64,000 nucleotides of DNA from contig BCKT01000001.1 of the NCBI GenBank assembly GCA_003116875.1, positions 2,723,486 through 2,787,485 on the forward strand, read 5' to 3'. The stretch comes from Takashimella koratensis. Taxonomy: Eukaryota > Basidiomycota > Tremellomycetes > Trichosporonales > Tetragoniomycetaceae. The notes under the pieces were generated by a model. The model did not search any database, had not been told where the DNA came from, and saw only the letters and a list, made by a program, of their open reading frames with translations. Positions 32,794 to 45,541 of this stretch are shown here, in pieces. How positions within the stretch are numbered: the stretch's first letter is position 1; the number at the start of each line of letters is the position of its first letter. Made by a program: the position numbers and the translations under genes.

Positions 32794-35661
32794 GACGATG
32801 ATGATGTTAAGAGCTAGATGAGAAGTGGTGGGAGAAGCAAGACTGGGGATACCGAGTATTGGTCGAGACAAAGGGCTGACCGAGGGTGACGATGAAAGAC
32901 GAGGTGTCCATGTATAGATGACGCGAGGGAAGCAAGTGACGACGAGAAGGTGATAGGCTGTGCTGAAGGCTAGACGAGAGCTGCGGAAGACGGTGCTATC
33001 GGGGATGAGCGCAGGGCACGGCAGGGCAGGGGCAAAGGCAGGGACGGTTGGGATGGTTGATACAGAGATGGTAGGCTCGGGGTTGCTGGTACCCTGTCGC
33101 GGTGTCGTGTCGAAGGGGGCCGTGACCTGGACCTGGGCCTGTGACGTGGGGAGGGACGTCGGGAGGGTCAACTGTGGATGGGAGAGGGGGGATGTCCAAA
33201 ATGGGAGGTGCCAAGGAGGGGGGATGGATGTTGACGGTGAGGGTAAGATAACGAGGCGGTGTAAGGTTAAATCCCCAATGGCAAGATGGTTGACGCGGAA
33301 TCGCTCGCCGAGGATTGACAACAGACAACGCCGAGCGGTCACCCATCTCCGAAGCCGGCGCCACGTGGGGGGGCACATGAACCTTGCCGAGCTTCCTTGT
33401 ATGCTCCTCTCACCTTGGGGAGTTGCTCGCTTCGGTACCGGGATGGTCGGAACTAGAGGGGTCTGATAAGATTGCATCGGGCTCAGATCGGTGGATTCCA
33501 TACCTCTCTAACCCCGCCTCTGCCCACCCGCCGGCCAGTTCCCACATCTCGAACGCCACAGGGACTTGGGAGTATGACTCCAGGGCAGTCAGCAATCCCG
33601 CAGATGCATAATGCCCCGTTTCTCAACCTCGACCCGTATCATTTGGGCCAGGGGTAAACAAATGCATGCATTATAAACTGGAATCGTAGTTGTCCAGGGT
33701 GGGCAAAGGTGCTTCTGGAAGGTTACTCCAAGGGTTTAAGTCGTCGGCGAGGTAAAGTAAACCGACTCCACGAGCTAGAAGGGGATCTAGAACTGTGAAT
33801 TAGACCCAACGCAGATCAGATCGCGCGGTCGACAAAGTTGGGCGGAGAGTGTCGATCCTCGTAATGTTGGGTGAGATCTGGTCGTTCTGTCGAGGTCAGG
33901 TGAGAGGGGGAAGAAGAATTGAGAAATCCATGTGTACATCTCTGCATGTTCTTTGTTTTTGTTTTAGCGGTAACAAGCTATTTGGTAACGGGGATGCGGG
34001 GCGGGTTCAGTTGACGCCTCCGAGATCGACGCCACCATCTGGAATGTCTAGGCCCTGCAGAGGGCGACGGAGAGGGAAGGAAAAGAGTTTCGGGGTGAGA
34101 GAAGGGGTGAATCTTTAGCCTTTGCCGATGCCGGCCCCCCGGGCGAGGATCCGGGTGGTGTTGGGGGCAAGGAAGACGGGTGGGAAGGGTTCAGGGGTGA
34201 AGGGCAGGTAAAGCAAGCAAGCAGGGCAAGGGGAAGCGGATGGATGCGGTCGATCCGAGAATGGCCAAGTCGTGTGGGAGAGACTACCTGTCGATATGGT
34301 TGTCTCTTGAACAGGTGGTGACGACGAAAGGTCAAAAATCAAGATCCGATGCATAGATCGATGCAACCGATTTCAAAGCCAGGTCATCACGAGGTCAGGA
34401 GGGGACTGGCCCAATAGCAAAGGTTTGAGGAGAGAAGTGACGAATGGCCGATAGGAGATGTGACAGCCATGACGTATAGGCGTGAATTGTTTGTCGCCCT
34501 GGTGCTTGTTCCCCTGAGTCTTTTCTCCGCTTGCCTGCATCCCACCCAGCACCGTCTAGGTAAACGCAAAAAGCCAAAGCTTGAACAGGGCCGGTCAAGG
34601 CCCAGAGCCGGGGATCACACCCAGACCACCCACCCGCCGATGCACCGACCACCGACTGCCGCCCATTCAAAATAGGGGGGTTGGGGCGGCCGAGTCCAGC
34701 CCACGTTGAACCGAGATGAGAGTTTGGGCGTGCCGTTGGTCGCGTGGCAAGTTATGGTTTGACTGGTGCTGTTTGCGTGAATAGAGTATGGATAGTGGGT
34801 GAGCCTGTCCTTGACTTGGGTAGGCCAGATCGATGCCAAGGGTCGATGAGGCCCTGTATCGGTGGCATCTCTGGGGAGAGAGATTTGGAGGGGTGGATCC
34901 ATGGAGTGATGATATTTGATGGCAGGTGGCCAACGGCTCGATCCCGTTCTTCAACCATCGCCGCTGAATCTTCCAACCCTCGTCTCTACGTTACATTCCA
35001 GCAAATAGCAAATCCCATCCACGCAGACTCTGCCTAGCTCCTCTGGTCTCTCGTCCCAACCGACACGAGAACCCTCGTCGACTGGGCACCTGGACGAGGA
35101 TTGAGACCGCCAGCTGAACTGGGACAAGGAGGGACCTTGCGCGATCGTCGCGGACCGAGATCGGCCGTGTGGGGGTCTAATTTATTATTTTTCCTTTTAT
35201 TTTATTTTATTTTTATATTTTATTTCCTTGTTTTCGGCGAGAGAAGGGGAGAGAACAACCAGCTGTCATTCATTCACTACTACCACCACCACCACCACCA
35301 CCACCACCACCGCCGATCATCGACAGGCCATTGGACACGGGATACTGGGTACAGGACACAGCTGGGAGAGGCAGGACAGCATCGCAGCGCAGGGTCCATC
35401 CACGACACCAAGTAGCACGGGAATCAGGAGTCAGGAGTGTGACAGGAGACGCTCAGAACAGCAAGCAGCATATACACGGTCTGCCTGTTCACGCCCTCCT
35501 CGATCCCCCCTCCCCCTCCCTCCACACCCTTCACTGTCTCACCCTCACCACCCTCCCTTCACTCGGCACGATCGCAACGGCTTCGATCTCACCAACACTG
35601 CTTCCAACATATCACCACTCAATACCCGCTCACACCACCCCCTACCCCACTTTCACTCCGC
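32794..35661. other. Large divergent intergenic region (2.9 kb)
   Basis: Between the second Zn2Cys6 factor and the LON/RING gene. It probably holds long 5' leaders and promoters. It contains an open frame on the minus strand (to 33501) continuous with the factor's first exon but of low-complexity composition, a T-rich tract (35178-35228) and a CAC microsatellite (35283-35312). No other gene recognised. Confidence 0.5.
35283..35312 (+). repeat. (CAC)n microsatellite
   Basis: About nine tandem CAC units in the leader of the LON/RING gene, after an AT-rich tract. Confidence 0.85.
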
Positions 35662-38600
35662 ATGAGCGGCGCCCAATCCGGTGGGCCAGACCCCCCGGAT
35701 CGATCTGATCAACCACCACGACCACATTCGACACAAACCCCTCCCCCACACTCACCTCCTCACTTACACCACCAACTACCATCTCCTCCTCTACCACTAC
35801 CTAGACCTACCTCGATGGTGCAGGTTCCAGCTCCAGACGCGCTGGAATCACGTCGATCAGGGCAAGAGACCGACCATATCACCGTGACTCGGGATCCGAT
35901 CTCGCCTCCACCTCCATACTCTCAATCGCCAGATCACGACCCTACCACCACAACTTCTCAACCTCTTCAACATCTTCTAAACCCCAACCCCGACTCCACC
36001 CTCCCCCACCCACCGCGCTCACCATCCCCTCGCCGCCCGTTCCCAACCCCTACTCAACCGACCATGGCGGCGACATTATCCCCTCACTACCCATCTCGGC
36101 CCTCCCCCTCCTCTCGTCCAGGGTCATCAAACACCTCTTCCTCCTCATCTGCCCAACTGTCTTCCATCTCCGCGTTTGCCTCCCCCGATCTCTCTACGGC
36201 ACCTACCACACCACACACTCTCTCCGCATCGACCATGCTCCCGTCCACCTCTGCCGGTGCGGGCCCGGGTCCATCGACGATCGCGACTCAGAGAGTGTGG
36301 CGACCGACACCGCTGGCAAACCTCCCGCAGAGGCTGCAGCGGCACCGCGCCCCCGGCCGGCGATCGGGGAGTACTGAGAGCCAGAGCCGATCGGGCGGAT
36401 CGGGATCGGCGCACAGCGCAAACAGCGGTGGCGAGGAGGAAAGAGGATCCCGAGTTGCAGGTGGCGAAGACGACGAGGATGGAAGGAATCGGTGGTTGTC
36501 AGAGGATGAAGGGTTGGGTGACGGAGCATCGATAGCTCATCGGCGGAGATTCTCTGCATCGGGAGGGTCAGGGAGCAGTGGGCGCAGCGGAGGTCATGGT
36601 GGCGATACCAGTGGTCGAGGCAAGCATGGCGGCGGCGGAAGTGGCAGTGGGAGAGGCAGTGGTAGTGGTGGCGGTGGTCGATCTCCCGATCTCTCGATCG
36701 AGACAAATCTCGGTCGGAAAGACAGTTCAGAAGCTACCGATGCCGCCTTCGAGGCTGTTCGGAGGAGTAAAATGGGTCAAGCGATCGCGTCCCCACCTCG
36801 GCCTCAATCAGCGTCGAGCGTGGCGAGGCCGAGCGTCGCTCGATCTCACTCCGCGTCAGGGCCGAATCCATCTTCATCGACCGCAAATATCGCCACACCA
36901 AGTGTCGGTACCGTCAGTGTCGGTCAAGAACCACCTCGAATCCAAGACCTCACCGCTCCTCCACAGTTGACCACGGCGAATACCACGACCGCCATGACTG
37001 CTGCGCTTCGACCGGTTCTCGATTCGTACAACAGCGCACAATCGATCGGGTCTACAACCACCACCGACTCCGATCTTCACCCAATCCATTCGCGTAGGCA
37101 TCCCGGATTGCAGGGGTTGATGGACAGTTCGAGGCCGATGGAGATGGATGTGGAAGCCGATGAACGCGCTCAGCAGAGAGAGTTGTTGCTCAAGCTTCGT
37201 CGAGTGCTAGGATGGTGAGTGGTGCCACAATTTTCTCCTTTTTCTTCATTCAAAGTCTTCTCCACTCAAACACCGCTCCGAGACTCTTCCAAACCATCAC
37301 AACGCCACTCCGAAATATCTGCTAACCCACCTCAGCGCCTTTTGTCCTACACAGGATGGCCTCTCTCAACCGCTGCACCACCCCGTCACCCTCCCTTGCG
37401 GACACACAATCTCCGCGTCCCATATCGTCGTTCCTCAACCTCCTCCACTCGACCTCCCCGCTTCCACGCCAATCGACGAGGCCTATGCCGCTCAGCAAAG
37501 ACACGACCAGGTCCGGCTCACAATGTGGGCAGGAGCGATGTGTCCTATCCCCACTTGCAAGAGGTACAGCCCACATGCAAGTAGAGGGTCGATGGTGGTT
37601 CCCTTGTCTGAACTCGAAGACGTCTCCCGCACACCACCTACGGGCACAGGCTCGACCATGACCTCCGGCGAGGGCTTGGTATCGGGACAAGGGACAAGGA
37701 CAGTTTCCGCGTTGGCGTCGGCACCTGCATCGACCAACGCGGTCACAGTAGGAGGGGAAACTCTGCCCTCGGGAGTCCAGTATTACCCACCTCCCTTACC
37801 GAACGCACCTCCGTCGTATACCCCACAACCACCTGTGACCTCCGACCAGACCGTACTGCAGGATGTGACGATCGACAAGGTCCTTTCTCTCGTCCAGCGG
37901 GAGATCACACGCCTCGACTCGGACGCAGACATCGAAAGTGGAGGAAGGGGAAGAGGGGGATACGAAACCGGTTCTGAACTCATGTCGACACGTAGCAACT
38001 CGCCCAACTCGCCTACCTCGCCGGCAAGTACCGGTAGTTCACCGTTGGTCAGATCCGGATCGAAAAGGCACACTCACCCAGTCCCTCCCCCATCGAGCGT
38101 ACAGAGACCGCATAGGGAGGAAACGGGTTTAGGGGAAGATGGGGATGGGGAATGGGGGTTTAGGAAGGAATTGATGGCGGTGCTGGAGTGCGATGTCTGT
38201 GCGATGCTGTTGTATGAACCAGTGACGACACCGTGTCAGCATGTGAGTGAAGATGGGTTAGGGTGAGGAGTGAGAGGAGAAGACTGGAAAAGAGAGGATG
38301 TGAAAGAGTAGAGAAAGAGAGGGAGAGAGTCGTCAAAAGGAAATAAAACTAAAAAGCTGACTCAACTTCACTTACCAGACATTCTGCTCCAAATGCCTGT
38401 CTCGCTCGCTAGACCACTCGAGTCGATGTCCCGTGTGTCGGCAGGATCTACCGAGTTTTGCGTTTTTCCAAGATCACGCGATCAATCGAGTGGCTCTGAC
38501 TATCTGTAAGTGCACCGTCATTCTTTCCTTCCCACCCTGCTTCCCCATCTGCCTCTCGGCGAGGACTTGACACTAACCCTCTCCCAGTGAAAACCGTCTT

Positions 38601-40261
38601 CCCTTCCGAATACGTTGACCGCCACACCTCCATCGAGCGAGACGAGCGCGACGCAAGACTCGACACTCCCATCTTCGTCTGCACCCTTGCCTTCCCCGGT
38701 ATGCCAACGATCCTACACGTCTTCGAACCACGCTACCGACTCATGATCCGGCGCTGTATCGAGTCCGCCAAACCGAGGTTCGGAATGGTCATGCCGTCCC
38801 GAGGAGCTGGAGCTGCCCATCTCCAGGGACTGATGGAGTATGGGACCATGTTGGAGATCCAGAGTGTACAGATGTTGCCAGATGGAAGAAGTATGGTAGA
38901 GACCGTTGGTGTTGGACGGTTTAGGTTGATGGAAGTTGGTGGTTTGGATGGGTACACAGTAGGGAGGATCGAAACGTGAGTGATTTTTTTCGCTTGGTTT
39001 GCTTGGTTTGCTTGGTTGCTTGATCTTGAGTTGGTTGGTCGGGTTTGTTTGGTTCGGCGGTTGAGCGGGCTCGGCTTGGTTGAGATTTGAGATTCGGACG
39101 ATCTGTGATTTTTTTTTCTTGTCTCAGATCGTCCCTGTTTTTACCCATCTTTTCCCTATTATTTTCATTCGCCGAATTAAAGATCTAGCTAACCCTTTTA
39201 CCGTCCCTATTTCGCCACTCGCTTCTCGCCCATTCCCGTCAAACTCTTAACCCCTCGTCGACTGGTCTTTTGATCCGGGTCGTGGTTTACAGTATCGACG
39301 ATATCTCGCCCGAGGAGGAGATCGCGCTCGAGCGTGAGGCCGTGTCGAAGCGGGAAGAAGTTCGTCGTCTTGCTCGCGATGGCGAAGGAGGAGGGAGTGC
39401 ACGTGGAAATTCGAGTGCAACCGGGGTCACATCTGGAGCTGGCTCAGCGCACAGCAACGTCGTGGACCAGTCCATCTCGAGACCGAGTTCGGCGGCAGCT
39501 GCAGCGGCAGTGACGTCGGCGCTAAGAGCGTCAACACTCAACCCGGAACCAAGACCAATTCCGAACGTTCCTGCAGTGTTCCCTACCTCTGCTCCGGCTC
39601 AGTCTCGCACTACAACGCCTGCACCTGTTACCGACTCGCGCTCAACTCCTTCGTCCAATACTCGACCGGCAGCCCCCACCGTATCTAGTGGCGCTACGGC
39701 TCCTTCGTCTGGGGCTGACGACTCCGAAACCTCGGAAGAGCTCATGTCAATCTGTCATTCATTCATTGACCAACTCCGATCCGGTTCCGCTCCTTGGCTC
39801 CTTCAACGCCTCAATAACACCTACGGATCGATGCCGACCGATCCCGAGGCCTTCAGTTATTGGATGGCTTTGGTCATGCCTATTGATGAGTATGAGAAAG
39901 CGAGATTGTTGCCGATCAGGTCCCCGAGGTTGAGGTTGAAGTTGATCGTTCATTGGGTCGAATCTTTGAGGTCATCATGGTGGTATGTTGAAGTCTTCCT
40001 TCTCTCCATCGGTTATGCCCTTTCCCTCCCTCCGGTTCTGTGGCCTTCTTTCATCCTCCTTCTATGCCCCAAGCTCCGCGCCCGGCGGCTGACAACGACC
40101 ATGCTGACAAAGCTCCGTCCCGTACGTACCTTATCTGCGTACTCGGTTCCTCCGCACATCCAGGTTCTCAAGCGGGTAAGTCGAGGTCTGGTCTGGCTTG
40201 ATCCTTGGTGAAAGCACGGAAGAGAAATGCTGACCGAATTTACAGATGTGTGGTCGGTTAA
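35662..40261 (+). CDS. LON-domain and RING-finger protein (LONRF-like E3 ubiquitin ligase)
   Basis: A long low-complexity N-terminal half (Ser/Pro, then Gly/Ser repeats, residues about 1-500) leads into a degenerate first RING (CAFCPTQDG ... LPCGHTISASH ... MCPIPTC) and a canonical C3HC4 RING (CDVCAMLLYEPVTTPCQH joined to TFCSKCLSRSLDHSSRCPVC). A LON substrate-binding domain follows (PIFVCTLAFPGMPTILHVFEPRYRLM ... VGVGRFRL), carrying a long Ser/Ala/Thr-rich insertion and ending in helices (SFIDQLRSGSAPWLLQRL). Six introns. The last two give the end WWFSSGCVVG, with the stop at 40259-40261. Predicted role: substrate-recognising ubiquitin ligase for protein quality control. Family call firm. 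Confidence 0.9.
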
Positions 40262-40988
40262 AATCAAGCGTCGTCTCGTCGTCGCCGTCGTAGTCGTAGT
40301 CGTCGAAACTATCGATCTGTACCATATCGCCGGATCTTTCGAGCATTGGTCTGGTCCGTACCGATTCTAGTGTGTAAATGATATCGCCTCTTGTCGTCGT
40401 CGAGTTCCGGGTGTTGCCGCAAACTCGAAAAACCACCACAAAGCATATAGTACATTTTTTATCGTCTCGACTAGTCTTGTATCCCACCTAAACCCCCTTA
40501 CTCCACCTGTGTCATATCCCCCATCCCTGTTTCGCTAGACTACATCCTCACATTCACACTCGATACACGATCCCACTTCTCTCTCTCCTGAACTTCTCTC
40601 TTCTCCTACTATCCACCCTTGTTCTCACCACACCTCTTCTTACTCGTCATTCATCGCATGCTTGCTCGCACACGGAGGCGCAGGACCTATACGCATTATT
40701 GAATCATGTATATTTGATGACGATTCGTGGCCGACTAGTCGGCATAAGGAATGCCTCTCTGTCATGGCTTGCTTGTTCACATTTGAGCGTTCGTCGTTGG
40801 GGAGAAGTGGTTATGCCACACTGCGCAGACGCAACAGTCGCTGAGCTGGAAGCGATCATGAAAGGAAGGTCATTCTTGCTTTACGCCTTACTTTGATCCC
40901 GCACTCACCCTCCTACCTCCTCCTTGCTAAGACTACTTTGTCTTCTCCCACCAACACATCGACCTCACAACCTTGACAAACACCCAAG
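40262..40988. other. Intergenic region
   Basis: 727 bp between the LON/RING gene and an orphan gene; CT-rich in parts. No feature recognised. Confidence 0.4.
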
Positions 40989-41801
40989 ATGAACGGCCTG
41001 TCCAATATGTTCAACGCGAGGTACTCGATCCCCAAAACTTGCCCCCCCAAATCATTCGAGGGCCCACCCACAGTCAGCTCGATCAACTCGTTCCTCAGCC
41101 GTTATGTCACTTTCGACAGCGAAACTAAGAAACCGCTTGTTTTTCGTTTGTCCAATGACAGAAGCAACAACACCGACCTCAAGACATCCCGTCTCTTCAA
41201 TTGCCACACTATCGTCCATAGACCCATCTCACCCTCTGAGGGAGAAGTCTGGACCCATCTGAGAGTGGAACCAATCGGTGTCTCCTCGATTCGTTCCCTC
41301 TCGCGCGCTCAGATGCATCAAACTGGACTCGAAAGTGATCAAGTTTTTACCTTTGAGGCCTGTGGGAAGGTTGTAAAGGCCAACGACACGTCTCCCCTCA
41401 GTTTTGATACGTTCGCTCTCTATTCTGAGCAAGGGAAGGCGATTTTGGAGAGGTTCGACTCCCTTCTGGCTGCTGAAAGTGGTAATTTCGTCTTGGCGCA
41501 TTCTCGAGATATCTCGGGACAAGTTCATCAGCTTACAGCATTCATACGAACCGATGATCATTGCGAGACACCAAAGGAAACAATCGCGTTGCTGATGATC
41601 ACTCCAATGCGTGAAGTCGCCGAGTTGTCTCCTTACTCGGTGCAACTCAAGCCGACTAAAGTCGCATCCATCGACAACGCGGAATATCACAACCTTACCT
41701 TACTGGTTCCTGACAAAGACCTCGTATCTAAAACTCCATTCTCGATGGTCTCGTCTCTACTCAGCATTGTCGGTATAACGTCACCGTCCGGACTGCCATG
41801 A
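40989..41801 (+). CDS. Hypothetical orphan protein, single exon (270 aa)
   Basis: Intact ORF with normal amino-acid composition and no domain that I recognise. It has no signal peptide or membrane segment. Recognisable stretches are VSSINSFLSRYVTFDSETKK and FDSLLAAESGNFVLAHSRD. The ATG follows AACACCCAAG, a fair fungal start context. It is immediately followed by two long C runs. The lack of introns is unusual for this window and is shared with the orphan genes at 42485 and 51015. Function unknown. Confidence 0.6.
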   Translation: MNGLSNMFNARYSIPKTCPPKSFEGPPTVSSINSFLSRYVTFDSETKKPLVFRLSNDRSNNTDLKTSRLFNCHTIVHRPISPSEGEVWTHLRVEPIGVSSIRSLSRAQMHQTGLESDQVFTFEACGKVVKANDTSPLSFDTFALYSEQGKAILERFDSLLAAESGNFVLAHSRDISGQVHQLTAFIRTDDHCETPKETIALLMITPMREVAELSPYSVQLKPTKVASIDNAEYHNLTLLVPDKDLVSKTPFSMVSSLLSIVGITSPSGLP

Positions 41802-41825
41802 GCCACTTTTCCCTCGCCCACTGCG

Positions 41826-41851
41826 CCCCCCCCCCCCCCCCTCCACGCCCC

Positions 41852-41887
<36 letters not shown>
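41826..41887 (+). repeat. Homopolymer C tracts (C16 and C35)
   Basis: A run of 16 C at 41826-41841 and one of 35 C at 41853-41887, separated by 11 bases, 24 bp after the stop of the orphan gene. Tract lengths may not be exact in the assembly. Confidence 0.9.
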
Positions 41888-42484
41888 TTTCCTTCGCCGA
41901 GATCCATATTTTCCCCCCTTGCTCATGCACATTCGTGGTTCACTTTTCATGACCCTGCCGCTGTGTCTCAGTCTCTCCGCTTTGTGCAAATCACTTTCTC
42001 TTCAGTCTCAGAGACTAATAAAGCGACGTGAAAGGATGGCAGCACCAACTGCGTGCAAGGAGAGGACGCAGAGGTGGACAAGTGAAGTACTGAAATCGAG
42101 TGCGAGCGAAGGGGTGGGGGAGGGGGGGGAGAGGAGTGGCAACCTTTCTGGAAATATCTTTTTCGCTTTTGTTAAGGCGAGTTTCGCGACGTCGGCCGAG
42201 TTCAAGTATGGTGTGCTTACTCGGGGCAGAAAGCGCTGCGGTGGGGAAGCCTACGCTTATGGTGAGCATACCCACACCACCCTGAACCACATACTGTGCC
42301 GACGTATATAAGCCCTGCATTTGGAATGAGAAAGCATCATTGAGTCTCAACAGGTTTGCTACCTACCAAGATTCACCGTGCCATACAGAAAAACCGTGAC
42401 AGACGCCAGAAATTTCCACATCTTTTCACTTTACCTCCTCGTCTGGTTTCCCATACCAAGCATCCTCTTTTTACCGTGATCGCC
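41888..42484. other. Intergenic region
   Basis: Promoter and leader of the second orphan gene. The frame is open upstream to an ATG at 42356, but composition there looks non-coding. Short C-rich and G-rich runs only. Confidence 0.35.
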
Positions 42485-43468
42485 ATGTCGTCTCGTCGGC
42501 ATATTTGTACATACAAGGAATCTTACGTTGGGATGACCGATTCCAAGCCGTCGATCGATGACCTCAAGAAGTTCCTCTCAACCAAGAAGCTGGACTTTCG
42601 TATTGAGGTCATCGACTCCTCAAAGCCTCATTTTCAAGGTTACCTCTTGCGCCATGCTCCGGAATTTGATCCTCCAAACCCCCCGCCGCCTGTTTCAGAA
42701 GACAGTGAATCTCGCGATGGTCACCTGAAGGAACAAGACGAGGCTGAGGCCGAGGAAGACCCGAGTGTGACGGCGCTGTTGATGCTACCCAAGAGTTCAC
42801 TCGCAGACGGGTCTTCGAACGCCCAAATCTACAGCTCACGGGCTCTTCTACTGGAACATCCCACAGAGCTACACACGTTCGACTTAATTTGGCTGAGTCT
42901 TCCTTCGCCCGAAAGAGTCGTCACCATCGTCGAAAAAGGCACCATCATCGTCAATGAGGTCCCGCCGATTGCCGATGGAGAAATATCCTCTTCTCTGGAA
43001 AGAGACGCCTTCATCGTCACTTACACGGCTCCCGAGGTCATCAGGGAGATATTCGACATCAACACGATGAAGGCCTTCTGCAGCGTGTCGGCAGAAAATC
43101 CCAACCCGCCATCATGCCTTTCGTCGTACGTCCACAATCTTTCGCGAGCTTCCAACAAATTTCTCCTCGGACGGGACAAAGGGCACGAAAGCGTTGTCGA
43201 TCAGCTTTTCTATCTGACGCCTTCGGGAGTCAGCACCGCTACCGACTCACAAACCGATTCCCCGCATCTTCTTCGATTTCCGAGAAGATACCGAACTGCC
43301 GGGACCTTGGTCAATCTATCTTTGCGAACCGACTTCGTCTCCAGTCGCTACTCCCGATCAGCGTACACCTTCCGAAGATTCGACCGACGCCCCGACGCCG
43401 AACGAAGAGGGGCACTCTTGAATGGTCGCACGCCAGATCACGTCTTTGGATTGGAGGTGAAGGGCTAG
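42485..43468 (+). CDS. Hypothetical orphan protein, single exon (327 aa), possible C-terminal frameshift
   Basis: Single open frame with plausible coding composition for the first 250 or so residues (SIDDLKKFLSTKKLDFRIEV, TFDLIWLSLPSPERVVTIVE, TAPEVIREIFDINTMKAF). After about base 43235 the frame becomes Arg/Ser-rich and odd. The +1 frame from about 43263 reads more like protein (IFFDFREDTELPGPWSIYLC, then an acidic Ser/Thr/Pro tail ending at a TGA near 43422). A one-base indel may have altered the end. No domain recognised. Confidence 0.5.
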   Translation: MSSRRHICTYKESYVGMTDSKPSIDDLKKFLSTKKLDFRIEVIDSSKPHFQGYLLRHAPEFDPPNPPPPVSEDSESRDGHLKEQDEAEAEEDPSVTALLMLPKSSLADGSSNAQIYSSRALLLEHPTELHTFDLIWLSLPSPERVVTIVEKGTIIVNEVPPIADGEISSSLERDAFIVTYTAPEVIREIFDINTMKAFCSVSAENPNPPSCLSSYVHNLSRASNKFLLGRDKGHESVVDQLFYLTPSGVSTATDSQTDSPHLLRFPRRYRTAGTLVNLSLRTDFVSSRYSRSAYTFRRFDRRPDAERRGALLNGRTPDHVFGLEVKG

Positions 43469-43964
43469 AGGCAATCTTGAGGCTTTGAGTGATGTGTTTC
43501 AGTTTCAATGACTTCGTCCAGGCATGCATTGAGTGTGCTCAGTTGGTCTTGGAGCAAGAAAGATCAGACGCTTCAACCGAGTAGGGCCGAGGAGCGTAAA
43601 CTTTGTGACAAATTGGTCCGTCAGCATTAGCAATACACTGAAGCGGTTCGGAGCGTCCAGAAGCCATACTTGACTTCGTCGACAGTTGGAGGAATGAATG
43701 ATGGCGGTCTCGTGTGCATGACAGAGAGGTAGGCAAGTTGTTACCCGTGCATCTTGTCATCAAAGTCATCATCCCAGCCTCTACTCTACGTTTCAAGTGA
43801 AGTCAGGACTGGCGGTACTACACAGGTTCACATCAAACATTCAAACAGTCATTCTATGGGCAGTTGCAAGTCCGTTGCACGGGTATTATTATTAGACATC
43901 GGGCAGGCGGGGGTCAGCCGCGAAGGGTCGGGTGGGCGTCATGGACGTGTCCACTCTGCATATT
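43469..43964. other. Convergent intergenic region
   Basis: 496 bp between the orphan gene and RTA1 copy 1. Nothing recognised. Confidence 0.35.
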
Positions 43965-45541
43965 TTAGAGGAGCTTCTTGCCGAGGACGGTGCCTGGGTG
44001 AACGGCGATCCACGAGAAGACGAGAATGACCTGGAGTTGGTGTAAGCTGAGAAGTAAGGGGACAGCTGAGGTTAAACGTACCATGAGGGTGGCGTCCATG
44101 CCGATGAACAAGCCCTGGTTGGTTTCGATGCTGCCCCTCCATCCGTTGCTGAGCTCGGCAACACGGTAGCCAGATCTAGTTTGACTGTCAGTCACCGGGC
44201 CTGGGGGAGAATGGTACTAGTGAAGAGGGGTTTTCATGCTTACCGAAGGACAATGAGGAGCGTGGTCCAGATGATCATGTAGACCATGCGCCAAACGTGG
44301 TTGGGCGGCAACTGGGGGTCGGTTTGGAACTGAGGGATCGCGTTCATCTCTTTGCCTTCTTCGGTCACCGATGGGGAGCCGTTCAGCGGCACAAGTGGAG
44401 TCGCCGCCTGCCTACGGTTTCGACGACCGCAGCACCAGCCCAATAAGTTGTACTGGCGAGTAGAGGCGTTGGAGTTTTTGTAACGCCAAATGAATTCTCC
44501 GAGGAAGCCAACGAAGATGATCGTGACAACGACTGCAGAGTGCAGAGTATGTAAGCTAAGGGAAGATACGGTACGATCATGTGAGTAGAGAGGGGAGAGT
44601 GTGGTGAGCCGAAGAGGGGCGTGACTCACGCTGAATCACAACACCGGCAGTCATAATGTCGGCACCGTTGTTGGCTGCAGAGGTCGTGTTGGCGGTACCG
44701 GCGATGCCACCTCCCGCGCCCTGGACGACGAGGCAGACGATGTCGGCGATGACGAAGACGCTCGAGAAGGAAAGGTAAGAAATGGAGGAGAAGACACCGC
44801 TGAAGAGACGTGGTCAGCAGGGGTCATCTCGGCTATCTCTTTGAAAGCGAACATCACTCACCCCGTGAACCTGATGAGTCGGCCGAGCATTATGTAGTTT
44901 GCGGCGCTGAAGAAAGTGGGTGCGATGACAAGGCAGCAGATCCTAGTGCACCCAAGGTCAGCATCGTCAAACACAAAATACAGTCAGGAGCACAGTCTGA
45001 ACCTACTGCATGATGAAGGCGTTGCGGTTGCTGGACCACTGACCACCGTTGTTGATATCCCAGACCTGCGACTTCCAGGACCACAGCCGACCCGCCCACT
45101 AGATCACGATGGCGTTAGCTCGGGAGGCTCTATGAGATGGGATGGACTCACGCCGAGAACCTCAAGAAGGGCTCCGGATGCGAGGGTGTAGAGGGTCCAC
45201 CACTGCTTCCAGTAGACACCTTGAAGGACGAGGACAAAGGTGCCCAACGCGTTCAGAACGACGAAGCTAGAGTGTCGGAGTTAGAGCTCGACCGTTTCAT
45301 TCGAATGGTCGATAGGACTCACGCATAGACTGCCGCGACATCTTGATTGTAGCCGTACTCAGAGTACTCGACGATGCCCGAGATGAGGTTGATGGACCCG
45401 ACATTGTTGTTGCAGGGGACCTGGACCGGGATGATGGAGCCGTTGTTTGCTTGATGTTCGTAGATGCCTGGATGGTGGATGTGTCAGTCAAAGGTGAGAG
45501 GGGTGATGGAGAGACGGCTGCAGAACCAGACGTACAGCTCA
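43965..45541 (-). CDS. RTA1-family seven-helix membrane protein (lipid-translocating exporter-like), copy 1
   Basis: Hydrophobic multi-pass protein with RTA1-family landmarks: EYSEYGYNQDVAAVYASFVV at helix 1, YWKQWWTLYTLASGALLEVL, NNGGQWSSNRNAFIMQICCLVIAPTF, YIMLGRLIRFTG, SSVFVIADIVCLVVQGAGGG, GEFIWRYKN, and near the end YRVAELSNGWRGSIETNQGL with FSWIAVHPG. About eight short introns. The first coding exon is only seven bases (ATGAGCT, then GTACGT), giving MSC joined to IYEHQAN. RTA1 proteins confer resistance to toxic lipophilic compounds or move long-chain bases. It is a tandem paralogue of the next gene. Confidence 0.88.
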
